In this document: positions 19,807-28,581 of the stretch, piece by piece
Layout: the number at the start of each line of letters is the position of its first letter
How positions within the stretch are numbered: the stretch's first letter is position 1
Source of the DNA: Polaromonas sp.
GTDB lineage: Bacteria > Pseudomonadota > Gammaproteobacteria > Burkholderiales > Burkholderiaceae_C
Length of the DNA stretch: 64,000 nucleotides
Assembly (NCBI GenBank): GCA_013297865.1
Contig: JAAFIP010000010.1
Location: forward strand, 99,238 to 163,237
Direction: 5' to 3'
Translations under genes and position numbers: made by a program
Notes under the pieces: generated by a model
Databases searched by the model: none
Told to the model about the DNA's origin: nothing
The model's input: only the letters and a program-made list of their open reading frames with translations

Positions 19807-20850
19807 TCACCGATGCACTTCAGATTCGCCATGCCGGGTCAACAATTCCATCAGCTTGCGGCGTATCAGTATGCCGGGGCGGTCTGAATCCATGGAGTAT
19901 TCAACGCCGCGACGGCGCGGGTCCACTACGGCGTCTGGATCGGTGGACTCCAGGATATCCTTGTCCTCGCGGGTGATCTCGGCATCAAAATCCATCAGCA
20001 TCTGCGCAGGGCAGTCGGCCTCGGTGTCGTTGCGAAACAGCCATTGGCACAGCATGATGTTGCCATCGTCTATGGGCGTAAAGCAGTTGATGATGATATG
20101 GCGTATGCCTGAAGGATATTCAATGTCCAGCCGTCGCGAGAACGGCAGAAAATAGGCGTTGCGCATATGGCGTGTGGTGATCGCTTCCTTCACACCGCTG
20201 ATGCGCTGGAAGCGCTCGGGATTGGCCGCATCAATCACCGTCTCGGCATAAAACCCGGTGTCGTTTTCCACCAGAGCGTATTTGCTGGGTTTGGGGCTGG
20301 CGGCCACGCCAAAGGTCGCTCGATGTACAAAACTGAAGTGTGCGTTGTCGAACGAATTTTCCAGTGCACGCATCGGGCTGGTTTGCCAGCGCTCGTAAAA
20401 CTGAAAGATGGTGCGGTACGCAGGGTCTGCAAACTCGGGCACATCAGGGATATCAGCCAAAGGCTCTTCAAGCGACACCCAGGCATAGCCGTAGCGGGCT
20501 GTGGCGTGGTAAGCGGTGGTTTTATAGTCGGCCATGATGGCACGACCTGCCTCAAACTGCGGAATGCGGATCACTTGCCCTGTGGGCGCATAGGTCCAGC
20601 CGTGGTAACCGCACTGGATGTTGCCCTGCTTGCAGGCCTTGCCTTGGGCATCGACGCACCAGCCTTTGGACAGCCTGGCCGTGCGGTGGCAGCAGCGGTC
20701 GCGCAAGGCAGCTGGCTGGCCCTCAGCATCCAGAAAAACCACGATGTTTTCACCCAGCAAGGTAAATGGCCTGGGGCCGTCTGCCAGCGCAGTCAGCGGC
20801 ATAACGGCATGCCAGAATTTGCGAAGAATGGGCTGTTGTGTGACCAGCAT
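19807..20850 (-). CDS. Rieske-type aromatic ring-hydroxylating oxygenase, alpha subunit
   Basis: 347 residues. The Rieske [2Fe-2S] ligands are C53-x-H55 and C80-x2-H83 (CCHR ... CGYHGW). The gap between halves is 24 residues instead of the usual 15-17 and holds two further Cys (CVDAQGKAC). The mononuclear iron site is D-x2-H-x4-H in FDNAHFSFVH. This is the VanA/PaO-like group that hydroxylates or demethylates rings. No dedicated ferredoxin reductase lies nearby. It diverges from the deaminase gene across a 191 bp region. Confidence 0.9.
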   Translation of the reverse strand: MLVTQQPILRKFWHAVMPLTALADGPRPFTLLGENIVVFLDAEGQPAALRDRCCHRTARLSKGWCVDAQGKACKQGNIQCGYHGWTYAPTGQVIRIPQFEAGRAIMADYKTTAYHATARYGYAWVSLEEPLADIPDVPEFADPAYRTIFQFYERWQTSPMRALENSFDNAHFSFVHRATFGVAASPKPSKYALVENDTGFYAETVIDAANPERFQRISGVKEAITTRHMRNAYFLPFSRRLDIEYPSGIRHIIINCFTPIDDGNIMLCQWLFRNDTEADCPAQMLMDFDAEITREDKDILESTDPDAVVDPRRRGVEYSMDSDRPGILIRRKLMELLTRHGESEVHR

Positions 20851-20996
20851 GAAGCGCTCCTGAAAAAGGGAGTTTCAAGAGCAATTTCCCACCACCGCCT
20901 GCGACCTGGCTGTCACTGGGTTGGTTGAACGCTTCTACTCTTGCCAACTTAAAATTATGCAGCATAAAGCGCGCCAGGTGTGTACTGGGTGCCAGA

Positions 20997-21012
20997 TGGC
21001 ACGCTGCATGCT
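20997..21012 (+). promoter_or_regulatory. Candidate sigma54 promoter
   Basis: TGGCAC-N5-ATGCT: the -24 element is a perfect TGGCAC and GG/GC spacing is ten bases. It ends 29 bp before the deaminase ATG. With the similar site at 17136 it hints at common nitrogen control of this region. Confidence 0.5.
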
Positions 21013-21041
21013 GTAGCAGTAGATACTCCAAGCAAAACACC

Positions 21042-21545
21042 ATGAACCCACTGCCCCCCGCCACAGAACTGAGTCCCAAAGATGCTTACTTCATTCGCCA
21101 TGCCAACCGCTGGGCTTTCACAGCGCGCGAACGCGGCAACCGGCCTTTTGGTGCGGTGGTGGTGTCCAGCGCGGGCGAGGTGCTGATGGAGGCCTACTGC
21201 AACACCAGCGAAACAGGCGACTGCACGGGCCACGCAGAAACCAATGCGGTGCGCCAGCTCAGCCCACAGGTCAGCCGCGAGGTGCTGGCCAGCAGCACCC
21301 TGTATTCATCTGCCGAACCCTGCGTGATGTGCGCAGGCGCAATTTTCTGGTCTGGCATAGGCCGGGTGGTTTTTGGCATTGATGCAGTGCGGCTTCGGGT
21401 ATTTCGGGGTGAAGTCGCCGAGCAGAAAGACGCGCAGCTGTCATGCCGCGATGTGTTTGACGCATCACCCCGAGCGATTGAGTGCATCGGCCCAGTTCTG
21501 TTGGACGAATGCAGCCAGCCGCATATCGGGTTTTGGAAAAGCTAA
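21042..21545 (+). CDS. Nucleoside/nucleobase deaminase (cytidine-deaminase superfamily)
   Basis: 167 residues from MNPLPPATELSPKDAYFIRH. The zinc site is HAE (CTGHAETNAVRQL) plus PCxxC (SSAEPCVMCAGAIFWSGIG), the arrangement of guanine deaminase, TadA and related enzymes. It hydrolytically deaminates a base or related heterocycle. The companion enzymes here suggest a catabolic rather than tRNA-editing role. A sigma54-like site lies directly upstream. Confidence 0.85.
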   Translation: MNPLPPATELSPKDAYFIRHANRWAFTARERGNRPFGAVVVSSAGEVLMEAYCNTSETGDCTGHAETNAVRQLSPQVSREVLASSTLYSSAEPCVMCAGAIFWSGIGRVVFGIDAVRLRVFRGEVAEQKDAQLSCRDVFDASPRAIECIGPVLLDECSQPHIGFWKS

Positions 21546-21577
21546 AGGCTTGACCTCTTGCACTCTGCACTGGATGT

Positions 21578-22639
21578 TCAGGGTGGTGGCGTTGCGATGC
21601 CGATGGGTCTGACGAAATTCAGGTTATTGGTAGCAAGCAACTGACAGCTACCGGTGCCCGCCACAGTGCACTTGGCCAGACCATTGACTACAAAGTTGCC
21701 ATTGAACACTGGCGCGTACAGCGAGCCATCGGTGCCGAAAGTCATGTTGCCCACCGTCGTGGCGATTGATCCACCAAACAGTTTACCGGTATCAATAGTC
21801 TGCACCAGCGCTTTGCTTGCTGTGTTGTAGCTGCGGATACCTCCACCAAAATCGCTGGTGTAGAGCAGCCCGTCCGGGCCAAACACCAGGCCCAAAAGAC
21901 TGATAAATCCCGCGCCATTGGGTGTAGGTGTGGGTGCTGGCGCAAATACCTCTCCAGCACCTGTGGCGACGTCGTAACTGAGTACCTGGCTGTCGAATTT
22001 GTAGGTGATGCTGCCCGTGCCATCGGCTACGCTGCCCTGGGTGGTGACATAGAGCTTTCCACCTGGGCCAAACAGCAGGTCGTTCGGGCCATTGAGCAAG
22101 CCCGCCGCCGTGCCGTCTCCTTTGGCAAACACGGAAATAAAGGCCCCAGTCTTGCCATCGAATTTCAAAATCTGGTCACTGCGGAAACTGGCCACATACA
22201 GATTTCCGTCGGGGCCGAACGCGTTGCCATAGGGCCGCTTCATGCCACTGCCTTGGGCAAACACACCCAGGAATGCGCCGGTTTTCCCGTCGTAGCGCAG
22301 TATCTGCCCGCTTGTATTGGTTCCACTGCTGACATACAGATTGCCATCAGGGCCGAAAGTCAGATCGTCGGGGTCCGTCAAGCCGCCAGCACCTGGGGGG
22401 ATGAAGTCTTTGAGGTAGGCACCCGTCGCCCGATCCACACTGACCACGTTATTGCCCCGCGTGTTGCCGACCAGCATGGTCGCGGGCGCAGACGGGGGCG
22501 GAGGTGGCGCTGCCACCACAGGCGCCACAGCTTCCCCAGAACTACTACCACCGCAAGCCGACAAAGCGCCCAGCAAGAACAGCAAACCACCTGACAGCAA
22601 GAATTTCGATGCATTGGAATATTTGAAAAACATTTTCAT
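21578..22639 (-). CDS. Beta-propeller (NHL/SMP-30-like) lipoprotein
   Basis: 353 residues. Hydrophobic signal with lipobox LSAC (residues ~26-29), then a Gly/Ser/Pro linker (APPPPPSAPA) and about six repeats of the form DLTFGPDGNLYVSSG, AFGPDGNLYVAS, LLFGPGGKLYVTT, VFGPDGLLYTSD and TFGTDGSLYAP. These form a propeller on the cell surface or in the periplasm. No catalytic residues are evident. It converges on the deaminase gene and has no clear role in the surrounding pathway. Confidence 0.75.
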   Translation of the reverse strand: MKMFFKYSNASKFLLSGGLLFLLGALSACGGSSSGEAVAPVVAAPPPPPSAPATMLVGNTRGNNVVSVDRATGAYLKDFIPPGAGGLTDPDDLTFGPDGNLYVSSGTNTSGQILRYDGKTGAFLGVFAQGSGMKRPYGNAFGPDGNLYVASFRSDQILKFDGKTGAFISVFAKGDGTAAGLLNGPNDLLFGPGGKLYVTTQGSVADGTGSITYKFDSQVLSYDVATGAGEVFAPAPTPTPNGAGFISLLGLVFGPDGLLYTSDFGGGIRSYNTASKALVQTIDTGKLFGGSIATTVGNMTFGTDGSLYAPVFNGNFVVNGLAKCTVAGTGSCQLLATNNLNFVRPIGIATPPP

Positions 22640-22987
22640 ACATGCAGCCTTAAAAATGGAATATGGGAAACGATCTCTGCAACTAATGTGCCATCTGCAG
22701 AAAAATTTTGTGACAAATTTTCATGCACGCACCAGGTGCGTCTGATGCATCGTAAGTGTGCGCTAGTGGCTGCAATACGCTCTGCTGCGACGGGCATCGC
22801 ATCAGGTGTTGCGCACTCGCAGCAGCGCGGCCAAGAGGCGCCTGCGCAGGCATCTTGCTGTGATACAGCCCTATTCGGTGCATGACACCAAGGGTTCGCT
22901 GGCATGTGTATTGCAGCAGCACTGTGCAGGCGCAGCCGCACCCAAGTGGCGTTCATACCACTGCCAACTTAACTTCAGGCACATTTC
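22640..22987. other. Intergenic region between divergent genes
   Basis: About 350 bp between the propeller lipoprotein (minus) and the flavodoxin-fold gene (plus). Short ORFs exist but none has a convincing start or composition. It should hold two divergent promoters. Confidence 0.5.
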
Positions 22988-23575
22988 ATGCGCGTTTTAG
23001 TCATCTACAGCCATCCCGTGGAAACCAGCTACAACGCAGCACTGCACCAGGAAGTGCTCACAAATCTGCGGGCTGCGGGCCACGAGGTCGATGACTGCGA
23101 CTTGTATGCGGAAGATTTCAATCCCGTTCTCAGTCGCGCCGAGCGCCTGGGCTACCACGACGTGCCCAGCAACCGCCTTCCCGTGCAGCGCTATGTGGAC
23201 CGCCTGTTGTGGGCAGAAAGCCTGGTGTTCTGCTTTCCAACTTGGTGCTTCGGCATGCCGGCCATGCTCAAGGGATTTTTTGACCGGGTGCTGATGCCCG
23301 GTGTGGCCTTTGACATCAGCGATCCGCAAAACGTCAAGCCTGCACTGACCCATATCAGGCGCATCTCCGCTGTGGTGACCTATGGCCGCCCGCGCTGGAC
23401 AGCACTCTTGATGGGTGACCCGCCACGCAAATCCATCACACGCTATCTGAAACTGCTCACAGGGGGCCGTGCACGCACCGACTATTACGCCCAGTACCAC
23501 ATGAATGTAGCCACACCCGAACGCCTGAGTGCCTTCAAGGCCAAAGTAAGCCGAGCGATGCTGCGCTTTGCCTGA
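22988..23575 (+). CDS. NAD(P)H-dependent oxidoreductase, flavodoxin-like fold
   Basis: 195 residues of the NQO1/KefF-type FMN reductase family. It starts MRVLVIYSHPVETSYNAALH with the phosphate-binding loop, then FCFPTWCFGMPAMLKGFFDR, the characteristic FMN/active-site stretch, and DRVLMPGVAFDI. It would reduce quinones or supply reduced flavin. In this cluster it could serve an oxygenase, but no partner is proven. Confidence 0.85.
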   Translation: MRVLVIYSHPVETSYNAALHQEVLTNLRAAGHEVDDCDLYAEDFNPVLSRAERLGYHDVPSNRLPVQRYVDRLLWAESLVFCFPTWCFGMPAMLKGFFDRVLMPGVAFDISDPQNVKPALTHIRRISAVVTYGRPRWTALLMGDPPRKSITRYLKLLTGGRARTDYYAQYHMNVATPERLSAFKAKVSRAMLRFA

Positions 23576-23653
23576 CAACTGGCATGTTCACCCCTCCAGA
23601 TTCCTGCGCACCATCCTCTTTACTGGTCATCAGATTTTTATAAAGACCCCACC

Positions 23654-24511
23654 ATGCTGCATGGCTACATCCCACCGCACCGCTTTTTGCCTTACCTGAG
23701 CTGGACACAAATTGCCCAGCTGCCTGATAAGGAAAACACTGTCATTGTGCTGCCTACAGGAGCCACCGAACAGCACGGCCCCCACCTGCCCTGCGCTGTG
23801 GACACGGTGATTTGCAGCGGTGTGGTGGGCCACGCACTGGCGCGGCTGCCTGCCCATATTCCTGCTTTTGCGATGGCGCCCATTACGTATGGCAAATCCG
23901 AAGAACACCTGCACTTTCCTGGCACCATCACCCTGACGGGCGAAACCCTGCTGGCTACGATGAATGAGATCGGCGAGTCGGTGTACCGCGCGGGGTTTCG
24001 CAAGCTGCTGATCGTCAATGGCCATGGAGGCCAGCCCCAGGTGATGGAAATGTCTGCGCGTGAAATGCGGCTGCGACACGGTGACTACATCGTGGTGCCC
24101 CATTCGACCTGGCGCATGCCCAATGTGGCGGGCCAGTACATGTCAGAACGCGAGAAAAAACTGGCCATGCATGCGGGCCATGGCGAGACCGCCATCATGC
24201 TGGCGCTGGCGCCTGACACCGTGCGCATGGCCCATGCTGTGAGCAACTTTCCCCCAGAGTTCCCCTCCAAGCTGCTGTCGCCCGACGGCAGACCTGCCTG
24301 CGCATGGACTGCGCGGGACTTTGGCCCCAGCGGCATCATTGGCGACCCGCTGGCCGCCACAGCAGAGCAAGGGCATGCCATTTTGGAATCCCTGGCCAAC
24401 AGCTGGGCCGCAGCGATTACCGAGCTGCATGCACTGCGCTGGGCAGCGCGTGACGAGCCTACCTGGAGCCGCATGCACCACAGCGGTCACGTACAGGCCG
24501 ACCTGGCATGA
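23654..24511 (+). CDS. Creatininase-family amidohydrolase
   Basis: 285 residues. Metal ligands of the family are visible: LPTGATEQHGPHLPCAVDT (Glu, His, Asp), NGHGGQ, and HAGHGETAIMLAL near residue 180. The family includes creatinine amidohydrolase, the FAPy deformylase ArfB and MftE, all cleaving cyclic or N-formyl amides with two divalent metals. A ring-opening or amide-cleaving step on a nitrogen heterocycle fits the neighbours. It is 78 bp after the reductase and 46 bp before the binding-protein gene. Confidence 0.88.
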   Translation: MLHGYIPPHRFLPYLSWTQIAQLPDKENTVIVLPTGATEQHGPHLPCAVDTVICSGVVGHALARLPAHIPAFAMAPITYGKSEEHLHFPGTITLTGETLLATMNEIGESVYRAGFRKLLIVNGHGGQPQVMEMSAREMRLRHGDYIVVPHSTWRMPNVAGQYMSEREKKLAMHAGHGETAIMLALAPDTVRMAHAVSNFPPEFPSKLLSPDGRPACAWTARDFGPSGIIGDPLAATAEQGHAILESLANSWAAAITELHALRWAARDEPTWSRMHHSGHVQADLA

Positions 24512-24557
24512 AACCTGCAATCCACCCATGCCATCTCAACTTTTACTGGAGTCAACC

Positions 24558-25535
24558 ATGTCTTTTGCACATCGTTTCAGTCTAGGCTTGCTCGCATTGG
24601 GCGCATTCGCCAGTGTTCAGGCGCAAGAAAAGTTCACTTACATGACCAACTGGTATGCGCAGGCCGAGCATGGTGGCTTCTACCAGGCTGTAGCCACTGG
24701 CATCTACAAAAAATACGGGCTGGACGTCACCATCAAAATGGGCGGCCCGCAAGTCAACAATTTGCAGCTGCTGGCAGCAGGCCAGGCGGACTGCGTGATG
24801 GGTTCGAGCGATTTGCAGATGATGCAAGTGCGTGCCAGCGGCGTACCTGTGACCACCGTATCGGCCTTGTTTCAAAAAGACCCCCAGGTGCTCATCGCAC
24901 ATGACCCGATTACCAAATTCGAAGAGCTCAAAGGCAAAACCATCTTGATTGCGGCGTCTGCCAACCAAGGCTATTGGCCATGGCTCAAGGCCAAGTACGG
25001 CTTCACCGATGCGCAAACGCGCCCTTACACCTTCAACATCCAGCCTTTCGTCGCGGATAAAAACGTGGCGCAGCAAGGCTATCTGACTTCTGAGCCCTTT
25101 GCCATCCAGAAGGCTGGCGTCAAAGCCAACGCCTTGATGTTCAGCGACCAGGGCTATCCTGCTTACGCAACCACCATTTCGTGCATGGAGAAAACCATCG
25201 CTGACCGCAAAAAAGCGGTAGCCGATTTTGTCAAAGCCTCCGCCGAAGGCTGGAAGAGTTATCTGGCTGACCCCGCGCCTGGCAACGCGCTGATCAAAAA
25301 GGATAACCCCAGCATGACCGACGACCAGCTGAGCTACAGCGTGGCCAAGCTCAAGGAAACCGGCATGCTGACCGGAGGCGATGCGGCCAAACTGGGAATT
25401 GGCGCCATGACGGAAGCGCGGGCCAAAGCCAGCTACGACTTCCTCGTCAGCGCCAAGCTGATTGATCCGGCCAAGGTGGAGATCGGTAAGGCCTATGATT
25501 TTTCCTTCATGAAAGACACCAAGGTCATGCCTTGA
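24558..25535 (+). CDS. NMT1/THI5-like ABC substrate-binding protein (second)
   Basis: 325 residues from MSFAHRFSLGLLALGAFASV, a Sec signal cleaved near VQAQE. The mature protein is a THI5-like binding protein: MTNWYAQAEHGGFYQAVATG, YKKYGLDVTIKMGGPQVNNL, LAAGQADCVMGSSDLQMMQV, GKTILIAASANQGYWPWLK. The WYAQAEHGGFYQA block is typical of binding proteins for pyrimidine- or purine-like ring compounds. It is followed by its ATPase and permease. A longer upstream frame overlapping the creatininase gene is not credible. Confidence 0.88.
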   Translation: MSFAHRFSLGLLALGAFASVQAQEKFTYMTNWYAQAEHGGFYQAVATGIYKKYGLDVTIKMGGPQVNNLQLLAAGQADCVMGSSDLQMMQVRASGVPVTTVSALFQKDPQVLIAHDPITKFEELKGKTILIAASANQGYWPWLKAKYGFTDAQTRPYTFNIQPFVADKNVAQQGYLTSEPFAIQKAGVKANALMFSDQGYPAYATTISCMEKTIADRKKAVADFVKASAEGWKSYLADPAPGNALIKKDNPSMTDDQLSYSVAKLKETGMLTGGDAAKLGIGAMTEARAKASYDFLVSAKLIDPAKVEIGKAYDFSFMKDTKVMP

Positions 25536-25551
25536 TGCAGCCGCTTGGGTT

Positions 25552-26391
25552 TTGGCGAACACCACCGTGAACCATCCAGACCAGGAGCTGATACAGAAGC
25601 AGCCAGACCCACCCCCTGCACTGGAGGTCTTGTCAGCAGAGAAGACCTATCCCAATGGCACGCGGGCGTTAATGCCAGTCAATCTGCGCATCGAAGAAGG
25701 TGAGTTTGTGACCTTGCTTGGGCCTTCTGGTTGCGGCAAAAGCACCTTGCTGAAAATGGTGGCGGGCCTGCTGGACGCCAGCGATGGGCGGCTGTTGCTC
25801 TGGCGCAAGCCGGTAGAACAGCTGGAGCACACTGGCCGGAAAATGGCCTTCGTTTTCCAGTCCCCCACCTTGATGCCCTGGGCCAGCGTGCAGAGCAATG
25901 TCAGGCTGCCGCTGGAGCTGGCGGGCATGGACAGCAAGCAAGCGGATGCACGCGTAGCCGATGCGCTGGCCTTGGTGGGCTTGTCAAAGTTTGCCAATGC
26001 CTTGCCGCGTGCACTGTCGGGGGGCATGCAAATGCGGGTGTCCATTGCGCGCGGACTGGTAGTGCAACCTGACTTGCTGCTGATGGACGAGCCATTTGGT
26101 GCGCTCGATGAAATCACCCGGCATAAGCTGGACAGCGATCTGCTGGATTTGTGGCGCAAGAAAAAACTGACCGTGATTTTCGTGACGCACTCGATCCACG
26201 AAGCTGTTTTTCTGTCAAACCGGGTAGTCATGATGGCCGCCAGACCGGGCCGGGTGGTGCAGGAGTTCAGCATCAGCGAGCCCTACCCGCGCACGGCCGA
26301 CTTTATGGTGTCGCCACAGTTCAGCGTGTATGCCAAAGAGCTGCAAGACAGCCTGCTGCTGGCCAGCGCAGCGCATGAAGAAGTGAGATGA
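25552..26391 (+). CDS. ABC transporter ATP-binding protein (SsuB/ThiZ-like)
   Basis: 279 residues. Walker [10 protein letters not shown], signature LSGGMQMRVSIARG, Walker B LLLMDEPFGALD and H-loop FVTHSIHEAVFLSN. This is the nitrate/taurine/pyrimidine importer class. The frame opens with TTG at 25552, with a GTG at 25567 as an alternative; neither has a good ribosome site. It overlaps the permease gene by ATGA. Confidence 0.9.
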   Translation: MANTTVNHPDQELIQKQPDPPPALEVLSAEKTYPNGTRALMPVNLRIEEGEFVTLLGPSGCGKSTLLKMVAGLLDASDGRLLLWRKPVEQLEHTGRKMAFVFQSPTLMPWASVQSNVRLPLELAGMDSKQADARVADALALVGLSKFANALPRALSGGMQMRVSIARGLVVQPDLLLMDEPFGALDEITRHKLDSDLLDLWRKKKLTVIFVTHSIHEAVFLSNRVVMMAARPGRVVQEFSISEPYPRTADFMVSPQFSVYAKELQDSLLLASAAHEEVR

Positions 26392-27206
26392 TGGCAACGA
26401 AGCCTGGCAGCACCCCATTGCTAGCCCAGCCTGCGGTGCAGCGCGTGGTCTACCCCTTGCTTTTCGGTATTTTTGTCATTGCCCTGTGGCAGGGGTTGGT
26501 GGTGGCTTACGAGCTGCCGCCCTACTTGGTGCCTTCGCCCTGGTTGATGCTCAAGACGCTTTACATGGACTGGTTGACCCTGATTCTGGCGCTGTGGGTC
26601 ACCGTCAAGATCACCTTGTTGGCTTTCATCACGGCAGCGGTAGTGGGCGTGCTGGTTTCGTTTTTGTTTGTGCAAAGCAAGCCGATTGAAACCACGCTGT
26701 TTCCCTATGCCGTGCTGCTGCAGGTCACCCCCATCGTGGCCGTCGCACCGCTCATCATCATCTGGGTAAAAAATCCCACTGCCTCCATGGTAATTTGCGC
26801 CACACTGGTGGCGCTGTTTCCCATCATCAGCAACACCACACTGGGTTTGCGCAGCATCGAGCCCGATCTGCAAAGCTACTTCAAGCTCAACCGTGCCACG
26901 CGCTTGCAAACCCTTTTCCAGCTGCGCATTCCAAGTGCCTTGCCCTATTTTTTTGGTGGTCTGCGTATCTCCAGCGGGCTGGCATTGATTGGTGCAGTGG
27001 TGGCCGAGTTTGTGGCGGGCACTGGCGGCTCGGGCGCGGGATTGGCTTACCAGATTTTGCAGGCGGGTTTTCAGCTCAATATACCGCGCATGTTTGCGGC
27101 CTTGCTGTTGATTTCATTGACGGGTGTGGCCCTGTTTGCAGCCATGGCCTGGCTGTCCCGCTGGGTGCTGGGCGACTGGCATGCCAGCGAAACCTCCCAC
27201 GATTAA
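26388..27206 (+). CDS. ABC transporter permease (SsuC/ThiX-like)
   Basis: 272 residues with about six membrane spans beginning at VVYPLLFGIFVIALWQGLVV. The YELPPYLVPSPW motif and the coupling-loop region LFQLRIPSALPYFFGGLRIS are typical of BPD_transp_1 permeases in this importer class. Its start overlaps the ATPase stop (ATGA), indicating translational coupling. With the preceding two genes it completes one importer. Confidence 0.9.
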   Translation: MMATKPGSTPLLAQPAVQRVVYPLLFGIFVIALWQGLVVAYELPPYLVPSPWLMLKTLYMDWLTLILALWVTVKITLLAFITAAVVGVLVSFLFVQSKPIETTLFPYAVLLQVTPIVAVAPLIIIWVKNPTASMVICATLVALFPIISNTTLGLRSIEPDLQSYFKLNRATRLQTLFQLRIPSALPYFFGGLRISSGLALIGAVVAEFVAGTGGSGAGLAYQILQAGFQLNIPRMFAALLLISLTGVALFAAMAWLSRWVLGDWHASETSHD

Positions 27207-27210
27207 CGCG

Positions 27211-28581
27211 ATGCACGCCAACATGATCCACACTGAACTTGCAGCCGCGCAATTGCCAGAAGAAATGCCTGATTTGGACTGGATCACCGATCCAGCACGG
27301 ATCGACCGGCTGTCGCAGGACTTTGCATGGTTTAGCCCGGTTCTCAAGCGCCAGTTGGATGGCAAACGTGGCGACATAGCAGTACGCCCGCGCACCGAGG
27401 AAGAAATACGCCGCGTTGTGGCCAGCTGCGCACGCACGGGAACGCCCATTACGGTGCGCGGCAGTGGCACAGGCAATTACGGGCAATGCACCCCATTGCA
27501 GGGCGGTTTGATACTGGACATGAGCGCTTACAGTGCTTTTTGCTGGGCCAGAGGCGCAGTAGGCAGGGCGCAGGCGGGTATCCGCCTGGCCCAGTTCGAT
27601 ACGCAGGCCCAATTGGCAGGATACGAACTGCGCTGGATGCCCTCGACCTTTCGCAGCGCCACCCTGGGGGGCTTGTTTGGTGGTGGTTTTGGCGGAGTCG
27701 GGTCGATCAACTATGGCCCGGTTGCAGCGCCGGGCAACGTGCTGGGTGTGCGGGTGATGAGTGTCGAACCCGAACCGCAAATCACCGAGTTGCGCGGACC
27801 CGACGCCATGCAGCTGCACCATACCTATGGCACCAACGGCATTGTGCTGGAGCTTGAAGTAGCGTTGGCGCCCGCACGGCCCTGGATGGAATGCATTGCA
27901 GTGTTTGGCCAGTTTGATGATGCCCTGGAGTTTGCCAACCGCTTTTCACGTGCCCCGGGCATGGTTAAAAAGGAAGTGTGCTTTTTGGCAGCGCCGATAC
28001 CCGAGTACATGACTGCGCTGGCTGAGTTTTTGCCCACCCAATGCCATGCCGTGCTGCTGGTGCTTGCGCCGGAGTCTGAAGCAGGCATGGCCGATATGGT
28101 CAAAGCACATAGCGGTCACATCAGCTACCGCAAAACAGCCGAAGACATTCGCGCCAGCAACCGCACGCTGATTGAATTTACCTGGAACCACACCACCCTC
28201 AACGCCCTGAAAATCGACAAGAGCCTGACCTATATCCAAAGCAGCTTTACGCCCTCGCGCAATATGGAGCAAGTCAAGGCACTTGAAAAACTGCTCTCGG
28301 GCGAGGTGATGATGCACCTGGAGTTTTTGCGCAACAAAGACGGGGATTTCAATTGCAGTGGCCTGCAAATCGTCCGCTACCGCAGCGAAGAGCGCCTCAA
28401 CGAGATCATGGCGATCTACCGCCAGCATGGGGTGCACATCAACAACCCCCATGTGTATGTGGTGGAAGATGGCAAGCAACACAACCTGGACCCTCAAGTA
28501 CTTGAATTCAAACGTCGTTTTGACCCGCTGGGCTTGCTTAACCCCGGCAAGCTGCGGGTCTGGGAGCAATTGACAAAATGA
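27211..28581 (+). CDS. FAD-binding oxidase (PCMH/VAO family), paralog 1
   Basis: 456 residues from MHANMIHTELAAAQLPEEMP. The FAD domain has VRPRTEEEIRRVVASCARTG and TVRGSGTGNYGQCTPLQGG, the PCMH-type pyrophosphate loop, then STFRSATLGGLFGGGFGGVG. The C-terminal part ends FKRRFDPLGLLNPGKLR, typical of glycolate-oxidase/VAO relatives. It starts 5 bp after the permease. It oxidises an unknown hydroxyl or amine substrate, plausibly the imported compound. Confidence 0.85.
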   Translation: MHANMIHTELAAAQLPEEMPDLDWITDPARIDRLSQDFAWFSPVLKRQLDGKRGDIAVRPRTEEEIRRVVASCARTGTPITVRGSGTGNYGQCTPLQGGLILDMSAYSAFCWARGAVGRAQAGIRLAQFDTQAQLAGYELRWMPSTFRSATLGGLFGGGFGGVGSINYGPVAAPGNVLGVRVMSVEPEPQITELRGPDAMQLHHTYGTNGIVLELEVALAPARPWMECIAVFGQFDDALEFANRFSRAPGMVKKEVCFLAAPIPEYMTALAEFLPTQCHAVLLVLAPESEAGMADMVKAHSGHISYRKTAEDIRASNRTLIEFTWNHTTLNALKIDKSLTYIQSSFTPSRNMEQVKALEKLLSGEVMMHLEFLRNKDGDFNCSGLQIVRYRSEERLNEIMAIYRQHGVHINNPHVYVVEDGKQHNLDPQVLEFKRRFDPLGLLNPGKLRVWEQLTK

